NCBI GenBank assembly: GCA_964507645.1
Contig: CAZDPU010000002.1
Coordinates: 1-64,000, forward strand
Length of the DNA stretch: 64,000 bases
DNA from: UBA6624 sp964507645
Lineage (GTDB): Bacteria; UBP7; UBA6624
Direction: 5' to 3'
Shown here in pieces: positions 57,486 to 64,000 of this stretch (positions are counted from its first letter, which is position 1; the number at the start of each line of letters is the position of its first letter). The notes beneath the pieces are model-generated. The model had not been told where the DNA came from. It searched no databases and saw nothing but the letters and a program-made list of their open reading frames with translations. A program made the translations under genes and the position numbers.

Positions 57486-58874
57486 TTAATCAGAAATTTC
57501 TGACACCGGAATTATTTTTTCCTTTGTTCCAAGAGGATAATCTCCACTAAAACAAGCATCACAAAAATCACTTTCAGAATCAGGGAGCTTTTTCAAATCC
57601 CCCAAATCAAGATACCTTAAAGAATCAGCGCCAAAGTACTCTGCAAGGTTTTCAAGCTTCACATTGTTGATTATCAGTTCTTCCTTTGTCGGGGTGTCTA
57701 TGCCGTAATAACAGGGAAAAGCAACTGGTGGAGAACCTATCCTTATGTGAATTTCTTTTGCTCCAGCCTTTTTAATCATTGATATTAATTTTTTCAAAGT
57801 GCTTCCCCGAACAATTGAATCATCAATCAAAACAACCTTCTTGTTCTTAAAAAACCCTGGGACCGGATTGAACTTCTCTTTGACCTTTTCATCTCTAATG
57901 ACCTGGTCAGGAGCTATAAATGTTCTTCCAACATAGTGATTCCTCATTAAACCAAAACCAAAATCAACATTTGAAAATTCTGAGTAACCTAAAGCAATCA
58001 CATTGCTTGAATCTGGAACTGGGAAAACAGCATCTACATCTAAATCTTTGTCATCTTTTGCCAAGGCAGCTCCAATTTCTTTCCTGAACTCATAAACCGA
58101 CTCGCCAAACTGCTTTGCATCCGGTCTTGCAAAATAAATCATCTCAAAAATACAATGATGTTTTTCTTCTTTTGAAACAAGCTGGGTTATCTCAAGATTA
58201 CCATTTTTATCTAAAACATGAACAGAGCCAGGAGAAACTTCTTTTTGTTTTGAAATTAAATGAATGTCCAACCCAACGGTTTCTGATGAATAAATAAAAG
58301 ATCCATCTTTTGTTTTTCCATAAGACAATGGCCTAATCCCCCATGGATCCCTAAAAACAACAAGCTTGTCATCAATCATGCACACGACACTAAAAGCACC
58401 TCTTATATTTTCCATTACCGACTTAACAGCATTTGGTATAGAGCTTCCTTTGGAAATCTCATATGCAATAATCCTCGCCAACAACTCTCCATCGTTCGTT
58501 CCTTCAAAACTCACACCCATTCCCGAGAGCCTTTCTCTTTCACTTGAATAATTTACTATATCTCCATTACTGGCAAGACAAACATCTGGAGAGTTGTTTA
58601 CATTGACAAGGTGAGGCTGGGTGTTTTGTATTGTTACGGGACCTTGTGTTGGATACCTAACATGCCCTATTGCAAAATTGCCTTTAAGCTTGTTTATTTC
58701 TTCTGAACTAAATATCTCCTTAACGAGACCAAGCCCTCTGTGTATCTTCATAGTCCCATTTTCCCCTGCGGCAATACCTGCTCCATTTTGGCCACGATGC
58801 TGTAGGGAAAATAGACTAGTGACAACTTTAGAAGAAGCACTATTGAGATTGCTAATTGCAACAACTCCGCACAT
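57486..58874 (-). CDS. purF: Amidophosphoribosyltransferase (Fe-S type PurF)
   Basis: A 462-residue first-step purine enzyme. The ATG at 58874 is chosen because it places the nucleophilic Cys at position 2 (MCGVVAI); the longer open frame upstream runs antisense to the GH109 gene. R-G-Q-N-G-A-G-I follows in the glutaminase domain, and L-I-D-D-S-I-V-R-G-S-T is the PRPP loop. Cysteines in H-H-C-I-F-E, F-P-C-Y-Y-G-I-D-T and D-A-C-F-S-G match the [4Fe-4S]-containing Bacillus-type enzyme. There is no ribosome-binding site; TAGAAT ends ten bases before the ATG. Confidence 0.95.
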   Translation of the reverse strand: MCGVVAISNLNSASSKVVTSLFSLQHRGQNGAGIAAGENGTMKIHRGLGLVKEIFSSEEINKLKGNFAIGHVRYPTQGPVTIQNTQPHLVNVNNSPDVCLASNGDIVNYSSERERLSGMGVSFEGTNDGELLARIIAYEISKGSSIPNAVKSVMENIRGAFSVVCMIDDKLVVFRDPWGIRPLSYGKTKDGSFIYSSETVGLDIHLISKQKEVSPGSVHVLDKNGNLEITQLVSKEEKHHCIFEMIYFARPDAKQFGESVYEFRKEIGAALAKDDKDLDVDAVFPVPDSSNVIALGYSEFSNVDFGFGLMRNHYVGRTFIAPDQVIRDEKVKEKFNPVPGFFKNKKVVLIDDSIVRGSTLKKLISMIKKAGAKEIHIRIGSPPVAFPCYYGIDTPTKEELIINNVKLENLAEYFGADSLRYLDLGDLKKLPDSESDFCDACFSGDYPLGTKEKIIPVSEISD

Positions 58875-58901
58875 AGAACTTACAATTCTAGGACTTAAAT
58901 T

Positions 58902-58920
58902 ATTCAATCTACGATTGAAT
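58902..58920. promoter_or_regulatory. Perfect inverted repeat between purF and the GH109-type gene
   Basis: ATTCAATC-TAC-GATTGAAT: eight-base arms, three-base spacer, in the 58-base divergent gap. It lies directly before the GGAGG of the GH109-type gene and at the -35 position of purF, so a bound regulator could act on either gene. It does not resemble the E. coli PurR box. Confidence 0.45.
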
Positions 58921-58932
58921 TGGAGGTTTGTT

Positions 58933-60297
58933 ATGAATTTTTCTAGAAGATCTTTAATCAAGCTTCTCGGCTCTTTGGGTTTTATTGGTATACCACAGAT
59001 GAAAAAGAGATATTCTTTGGATTCAAAAAATAAAAATCCTTTGAGGGTTGGCAAGTCCATGATAAATAAAAAATTTGCTCCACTAGACGAGGTCAGAGTT
59101 GGAATTATTGGTTTGGGGAATAGAGGTTCTGGCCATGTTGGAAATCTTTTAGATATAGATAAAGTAAAAATTGTTGCACTTTGCGACAAGGTCAAAGGAA
59201 AAGCGGACAGGGCTGCAAAAAGAGTGACTGACAAAGGTCATAAAAAACCAAGAATATATTCAAATGGTGAATCTGATTTTGAAAATCTTTGTAGGCAAGA
59301 TGATATTGACATTGTTTATATAGCAACCAATTGGATATGGCATGCGCCAATGGCAATTTGCGCAATGGAAAATGGAAAACATACGGCTCTTGAAGTTCCC
59401 ATGGGAACATCAATAAAAGAATGTTGGGATATGGTGAATGTTTCAGAAAAAACACAGCGTTTCTGCGTCATGCTCGAAAACTGCTGCTACAACTACTGGG
59501 AAATGATGATTCTGAATATGGTTAGAAAAGGTGAATTTGGAGATTTGACACATGCTGAATGCGCTTACATTCATGACTTGAGAGAACTTCTTTTCCATGA
59601 TACATATTATGAAGACCACTGGAGAAGAAAATGGTACACACAAGCAGATGGAAACTTTTACCCGACACACGGGCTGGGTCCTGTCGCACAATACATGAAT
59701 ATCAATTATGGAGATAAATTTGAATACATGGTCTCAATGAGCTCTCCAGAATTTGGAATGTCAAAATGGGCAAAGGAAAAACTCCCGGCAGGACATCCCG
59801 CAAAAAATGAAAAATATGTTCGTGGAGATATGAATACAAGCATTATCAAAACAAATAAAGGCAAAACAATCATGCTACAACATGACACCGTTAGTCCAAG
59901 ACCTTACTCAAGAATCAATATGGTTTCTGGAACAAAAGGAACATTTTGCGACTACCCTGCACGACTTTATCTTGATGGACAAGAAGGGGGTCACTCCTGG
60001 AAACAGGGCTCTGATCTTGATCCAATAAAAAACCAATTTGAACATCCCTTGTGGAAAAAGATTGGTGAAATTGCACGAAAGTCTGGTGGACACGGAGGAA
60101 TGGATTTTGTAATGAACTACAGGATGATGACATCATTGCTTGAAGGAAGAAAGGTGGATATGGATGTCTATGATGGCGCAGCCTGGAGTGCACCATTTCC
60201 ACTAAGCATCCTTTCAGTTGAAAATGGTTCCGAACCTGCAGAATTCCCTGACTTTACTAGAGGGGAATGGAAAACAAGAGGTGAGTTCTTGATATGA
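58933..60297 (+). CDS. Tat-exported Gfo/Idh/MocA protein, GH109 type
   Basis: A 454-residue protein. A twin-arginine signal (N-F-S-R-R-S-L-I-K, then a hydrophobic run) opens it. The Rossmann motif G-I-I-G-L-G-N-R-G-S-G follows near residue 58, and the body has E-V-P-M-G-T, Y-P-T-H-G-L-G-P-V and the G-G-H-G-G-M-D-F segment found in GH109 alpha-N-acetylgalactosaminidases, which use NAD and are exported folded. Activity on GalNAc glycans is the best guess; an oxidoreductase role is possible. ATG 58933 has GGAGG six bases upstream; codons before it are antisense to purF. Confidence 0.88.
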   Translation: MNFSRRSLIKLLGSLGFIGIPQMKKRYSLDSKNKNPLRVGKSMINKKFAPLDEVRVGIIGLGNRGSGHVGNLLDIDKVKIVALCDKVKGKADRAAKRVTDKGHKKPRIYSNGESDFENLCRQDDIDIVYIATNWIWHAPMAICAMENGKHTALEVPMGTSIKECWDMVNVSEKTQRFCVMLENCCYNYWEMMILNMVRKGEFGDLTHAECAYIHDLRELLFHDTYYEDHWRRKWYTQADGNFYPTHGLGPVAQYMNINYGDKFEYMVSMSSPEFGMSKWAKEKLPAGHPAKNEKYVRGDMNTSIIKTNKGKTIMLQHDTVSPRPYSRINMVSGTKGTFCDYPARLYLDGQEGGHSWKQGSDLDPIKNQFEHPLWKKIGEIARKSGGHGGMDFVMNYRMMTSLLEGRKVDMDVYDGAAWSAPFPLSILSVENGSEPAEFPDFTRGEWKTRGEFLI

Positions 60298-62354
60298 TTA
60301 AACTGATACTTGCACTAATCCCCTTATGGCATACATTAGACATGTCAAATCCTGCGGATTCCCTGTTGGATGTAACTATTGTTGCTGAAAACGCTGGAGA
60401 AAACCCGACATTTTCAATTCCCATATGGACTACGGGACATTATGAAGCAGATATGCCTGCCCAATTCATACAAAATGTGACAGCAGAAGATGCAGGTGGG
60501 AAAAAACTAAAAATCAGAAAAACGAAATCATCAGACTGGATGGTAGAAAGCCCGGACGGAACCGTTGTTGTTAAATACAAAGCCCATCTGGCAAGCCCAG
60601 GAGCAACAGGGTCTGAATTCAATCCTGAACATCTCTACTTCCACCCTTCTGACTTCATGATGATCCATAACGGTAACCTTGATTCTCCACACAAAATAAC
60701 ACTTAAAGGTATGCCTTCCAATTGGAAAGTTGCAGTCAGTTTGGAAAAGTGTGAAAAGACAAAAAACATAAAAAATAAAATAGATGATGAAGAAAATTAT
60801 TGTGCAAAAAATGCACATAGGCTTTATGACAGTCCATTTGAAATATCCAACTACCAAGAGCTTACCTATGAAAGCCATGGTGCAACCTTTCATATCATTT
60901 TTTCAGGAGAAGGGGGACCTTATGACTTAAGTGTTTTTGACTTTGCAAAAGATTTCAAAAAATTCACCGATGCCCAATGTGAGGTATTTGGCGGCACTCC
61001 CGGGGACCTCAAAGACTATTGGTTCCTTCTTTTTCCCGGTGGTGGCGGAGGGCTTGAACACAGATACTCAACAACAACTTATTTCAGCACAAGCATTTTT
61101 GATCGTGATATTTCAAGCTACTGGTGGCTAATCAGCGTTTCAAGCCATGAGCTTTTTCATGCATGGAATGTAAAAAGGATAAGGCCTTCAGAAATGGTTC
61201 CTTACAGTTATTCGGAAGCAAAACCAACAACACTTCTTTGGGTGAGCGAAGGCTTTACCAGTTATTTTGGAACCCTGACAATGGCAAGAGGTGGAAATAT
61301 TTCAATTGAAGATTATTTGAGTCACATGGAAGGAAAAGTAAAATCCATTGCAAATAGTCGCGGATACCCAAACACAAGCGCAGCACTTTCATCATATGAC
61401 TCGTGGATTGGAAGCGGCACCGCTAGAGAACAAAGAAATGTCTCTTATTACACAAGTGGGGAAATGCTTGGTTTTTTTATGGATTCAAAATTAAGGCATG
61501 ATAGCAAAAACAAAGTTTCAGTAGATCAAATGATGAAATGGCTTTATGAAGAGAAGTGGGATGATGACAAGGGTCCAGGATTCACTGAAGAGGATTTAGT
61601 GCAATGGCTTGAAAACAGCACTGAAGGAGATAACGCCTGGGAAGAATTTTTCGATAAATGGATAAGAGGTTCCGATCCATTGCCATTAGAAAATTGGGAT
61701 TGGAGCTTAGTTGATCTTGAAGCAAGTTCAAATGAAAATGCCGAATTGGGCATGGAAACATCAGGGTCATGGCCTTTGAAGGTGACTCATGTTTATCCTG
61801 ATGGTCCAGCAGCAAAATCCGGACTCGCAATAAATGATGAAATCATTTATCTGAACACGGGAAAAATCACAAAAAAAGACTTGAAAGACCTTGAGCTAAA
61901 AACACCCATAACATACATCAGGAACGATAATATTTTCAAAACAAGCTTTCTTCCAACAATAAGGAAAACATGGGACATATCAATAAAACTCCCTGAACAA
62001 AACACAGAAGAAAGAGAATGGGCAAATGATTGGTTGAGAATCAACGGAGAAAAAGAAATCAGCTTAAATGAAGACGATTATGAAGAGCTTGTACATTCCG
62101 ACATCGGCATAGAGTTCACCAAGAATGGTAATTGGGATTGGCCCCTTCGGATCAAGGCCTTATCTGGAGAAGCAAAAAATTGGGACTTGAAACAAAATGA
62201 TGAAATCATCACAATAAACGGCAGAAAAGCGGTTAGAAAAGAATTTGAAAAAATTATCAAAAAAACTAATCAAATCACAATAACGATAATTAGAGACAAG
62301 AAAGTCCTGGAGAAAACTATTGACTTAACAAAGGTCAAAACCGATTCTGAATAA
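60294..62354 (+). CDS. M61-family metallopeptidase with two PDZ domains
   Basis: A 686-residue peptidase of the glycyl-aminopeptidase (M61) family. The zinc motif H-E-L-F-H is at residues 285-289 inside V-S-S-H-E-L-F-H-A-W-N-V-K-R-I, with the third ligand Glu in W-V-S-E-G-F-T. Two PDZ-like domains follow (about 480-560 and 590-680). A short N-terminal hydrophobic stretch suggests export by Sec. ATGA overlap with the GH109-type gene implies shared control and possibly joint action on glycoproteins. Confidence 0.9.
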   Translation: MIKLILALIPLWHTLDMSNPADSLLDVTIVAENAGENPTFSIPIWTTGHYEADMPAQFIQNVTAEDAGGKKLKIRKTKSSDWMVESPDGTVVVKYKAHLASPGATGSEFNPEHLYFHPSDFMMIHNGNLDSPHKITLKGMPSNWKVAVSLEKCEKTKNIKNKIDDEENYCAKNAHRLYDSPFEISNYQELTYESHGATFHIIFSGEGGPYDLSVFDFAKDFKKFTDAQCEVFGGTPGDLKDYWFLLFPGGGGGLEHRYSTTTYFSTSIFDRDISSYWWLISVSSHELFHAWNVKRIRPSEMVPYSYSEAKPTTLLWVSEGFTSYFGTLTMARGGNISIEDYLSHMEGKVKSIANSRGYPNTSAALSSYDSWIGSGTAREQRNVSYYTSGEMLGFFMDSKLRHDSKNKVSVDQMMKWLYEEKWDDDKGPGFTEEDLVQWLENSTEGDNAWEEFFDKWIRGSDPLPLENWDWSLVDLEASSNENAELGMETSGSWPLKVTHVYPDGPAAKSGLAINDEIIYLNTGKITKKDLKDLELKTPITYIRNDNIFKTSFLPTIRKTWDISIKLPEQNTEEREWANDWLRINGEKEISLNEDDYEELVHSDIGIEFTKNGNWDWPLRIKALSGEAKNWDLKQNDEIITINGRKAVRKEFEKIIKKTNQITITIIRDKKVLEKTIDLTKVKTDSE

Positions 62355-62373
62355 TAACGAATCATGACTGAGG

Positions 62374-63246
62374 TCAAAGAAGGAAGATCAAAGAAACTCC
62401 TATTATCGCTATCAAAGCGCCTACGATAACACGCTTTTCGGGAACTTCTTTTGCAATCAGCCACGCAATGGGTATCGCAAATATTGGGGTTGTGGTTCCA
62501 AGAAAGCTCAATTGTGTTGCTGTTGTCAACTTGGAAGCTGTTTGGTAAATGCACATGCCTATTCCAGTACCTAAAAATGAACCCAGCATAAGGGGTTTTA
62601 GATGAGGTCCTTTAGAGATTGCTGAAATATATTTTTTCTTTAACCCTTTCCCCATGATAACAACCATCCCCAAAACCCCTCCAAGAACCCTGAAAAAAGC
62701 GGATGTTCCTAAGCTTAAATCTGGATTTAAGTCAAAAGACCATCTTGCCAAAACTTGAGCAATTGCAACAAAAAGACATGCAAAGAAAACAAGCCTAAAA
62801 CCTTCTTTGGAAACATTTTTCACAGGGCCATTGAGGTAAAAAACGCCCGCTAAAACCAAAAACATTCCAGAAAAAGACCCAGGGCTTGGAATTCTGGATA
62901 ATAGAAAAAACTCCAAAATTAGTGTCAAAACAGGAGTTAAAAGCGCCATTGATGTAGCTTTCCCAACTCCTAATTTTCCTATTGCAGATAAAAAAAACAC
63001 ATCCCCAACAGCCATGCCAACCACCCCTGAAATAAACATAAGCTGCCATGCTAGGTTAACATCTCCAGGGTTCCATCCTCCAGTTGAAAACATCCAAATA
63101 GTTACAATGATCAATCCAACAGAATTTTTAATTAAATTAATTTGAGATGAATCAATGTGCTTTTCAGCAATTTTGAAAAAAGAGAGTGCAAGAGCCCATA
63201 TTGCACAACCAACCAATATAAGGGAATTTCCTAAAGATTCATTCAA
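62374..63246 (-). CDS. EamA/DMT-family transporter
   Basis: A 290-residue inner-membrane protein with about ten hydrophobic segments and two EamA-type halves (second half begins near 150). Relatives export amino acids or metabolites; the substrate is unknown. The start is a TTG at 63246, six bases after the thyX stop. Its 3' end faces the M61 gene with 19 bases between, and no terminator is seen there. Confidence 0.87.
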   Translation of the reverse strand: MNESLGNSLILVGCAIWALALSFFKIAEKHIDSSQINLIKNSVGLIIVTIWMFSTGGWNPGDVNLAWQLMFISGVVGMAVGDVFFLSAIGKLGVGKATSMALLTPVLTLILEFFLLSRIPSPGSFSGMFLVLAGVFYLNGPVKNVSKEGFRLVFFACLFVAIAQVLARWSFDLNPDLSLGTSAFFRVLGGVLGMVVIMGKGLKKKYISAISKGPHLKPLMLGSFLGTGIGMCIYQTASKLTTATQLSFLGTTTPIFAIPIAWLIAKEVPEKRVIVGALIAIIGVSLIFLL

Positions 63247-63252
63247 AAGTTT

Positions 63253-63960
63253 TTAAGCTTTTTCCCAGTGAACTTCGTTCCATATTTTTGTTGTTTCTGG
63301 GAAAATCTCAAACATAACTTCTTTTATTGCTCTAGCATACTCTTGAATTTCCCACTGAGCTGTTTTCTCATCCCTTAAATCCAAAAAATTCATTATCGCT
63401 TGAAATGATGCCGTCCAATAAATTTCTGTATACTGATTTAAAGGCAAGATCATTCTTGCTTGCTCTTTTCCAACCCCTAGGCTCAAAAGTTTTTCATAAT
63501 AATTTTGTGATGAATTCATAAACTCATCAAACACCTCTTTGGCTTTTTGAGGATCATCTACAGAACCTTCGCTTCCTTGCTTGTTATCTTCCGATTGCTT
63601 TCTCCACACTTCAGGCTGGTAAAAATCTTCAACAGGGACATATCTTCCACTTATCTCATTCCAGGCATGATCTTTTGTAGGGTAAGAGGAAGATGTCTCT
63701 ATGCCTACAACATGTTTGTACCATTGACGCATGACAAACTCTGGTGCTTTAATGTGAAACTGAACAAACATGTGTCGAAAAGGAGAGTAATGCTTGTGAG
63801 CAGCAAGGTATCTAACTAAACCTCTGTCTGCAGCATCAAAAGTGGTTTTTCTTTTTCCAAAAGAAACCCTTGCTGAATTGACAACTGTAAGATCTGAACC
63901 TAAATGGTCAACAACCTCAATAAAACCTTTGTCCAAAACATCTTTTCTTATTGTGCTCAT
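63253..63960 (-). CDS. thyX: Flavin-dependent thymidylate synthase
   Basis: A 235-residue FAD-dependent enzyme making dTMP. The N-terminal region S-P-F-R-H-M-F-V-Q-F and the segment R-Q-W-Y-K-H ... W-N-E-I-S-G-R-Y-V identify ThyX. The classical R-H-R-x7-S motif is altered: K-H-V is followed by an insert of about a dozen residues before the S-G-R-Y. The C-terminal A-R-M-I-L-P-L-N-Q-Y-T-E-I-Y-W-T-A-S segment is conserved. GGA lies six bases before the ATG. Confidence 0.93.
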   Translation of the reverse strand: MSTIRKDVLDKGFIEVVDHLGSDLTVVNSARVSFGKRKTTFDAADRGLVRYLAAHKHYSPFRHMFVQFHIKAPEFVMRQWYKHVVGIETSSSYPTKDHAWNEISGRYVPVEDFYQPEVWRKQSEDNKQGSEGSVDDPQKAKEVFDEFMNSSQNYYEKLLSLGVGKEQARMILPLNQYTEIYWTASFQAIMNFLDLRDEKTAQWEIQEYARAIKEVMFEIFPETTKIWNEVHWEKA

Positions 63961-63962
63961 AC

Positions 63963-64000
63963 CTTATCCAAACCCGTCTAAATCGGTTATCTCTCTTCCA
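63963..64000 (-). CDS. Possible C-terminal end of an upstream gene, cut by window edge
   Basis: On the minus strand, a frame reading G-R-E-I-T-D-L-D-G-F-G and then a TAA stop ends two bases before thyX. Tight gene spacing in this genome makes a gene ending here likely, but 12 codons are too few to name it, and a second frame is also open. Confidence 0.3.

Noticed and set aside
58621..58932. Upstream extension of the GH109-type gene
   Set aside because: It is antisense to purF, and the Tat signal and GGAGG both mark ATG 58933.
58875..59234. Upstream extension of purF
   Set aside because: PurF needs Cys directly after the initiator Met, which is met at 58874. The extension is antisense to the GH109-type gene.
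62355..62373. Terminator between the convergent M61 and EamA genes
   Set aside because: No stem-loop with a T-run can be drawn in the 19-base gap.

Overview
The window is AT-rich, standard-code bacterial DNA with almost no intergenic space. Most neighbouring genes overlap or sit a few bases apart. Peptidoglycan genes (murA, rodA, alr), lipobox lipoproteins, a likely outer-membrane barrel, a Tat substrate and an F-type ATP synthase point to a Gram-negative bacterium. The streamlined layout and the secreted peptidases would suit a heterotrophic, possibly marine, uncultivated lineage. I could not fix the phylum from sequence alone. A run of 100 N inside atpB shows this is a draft assembly.

Layout. 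(1) 1-12.7 kb: a catabolic region built around a phenylacetyl-CoA epoxidase-type oxygenase (paaA, paaB, paaC and a paaD split into two genes). It also has three crotonase-family enzymes, a 3-hydroxyacyl-CoA dehydrogenase, two related aldehyde dehydrogenases, a pterin dehydratase and an amidohydrolase. (2) 12.7-17.5 kb, plus strand: NAD(P)HX repair enzyme, alanine racemase, a lipid-kinase-like membrane protein and a PhnCE-like ABC importer. (3) 17.5-50.4 kb: an unbroken minus-strand run. In transcription order it holds a secreted metzincin with a small partner and a beta-propeller protein, groES-groEL, three HtrA-like proteins of which only one keeps its catalytic triad, enolase, a GDP-mannose-type dehydratase, the whole ATP synthase operon, murA, yvcK, gap-pgk-tpiA, rodA, sugar-nucleotide genes and msrA. 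(4) 51.2-58.9 kb, minus strand: purF, a TrpG/PabA-type amidotransferase, then aroA-aroE-aroC-aroKB-aroQ. (5) 58.9-64 kb: a Tat-exported GH109-type protein with an M61 peptidase, then a DMT exporter and thyX.

How the genes fit together. The left region would epoxidise and open an aromatic acyl-CoA ring and beta-oxidise the product, but no reductase (PaaE), ring-opening hydrolase (PaaZ), ligase (PaaK) or thiolase (PaaJ) is visible here. The central run links lower glycolysis, ATP synthesis and cell-wall precursor synthesis in one direction. The HtrA group looks like an envelope quality-control set with two pseudoproteases.

Most noteworthy: the split PaaD with a doubled PaaB-like gene and a PaaC that keeps ExxH motifs; the HtrA triplet; a His/Asp-rich decapeptide repeat in ATP synthase subunit a, where the assembly broke; a recent 63-bp duplication in atpC; and signs of leaderless transcripts plus frequent TTG starts.
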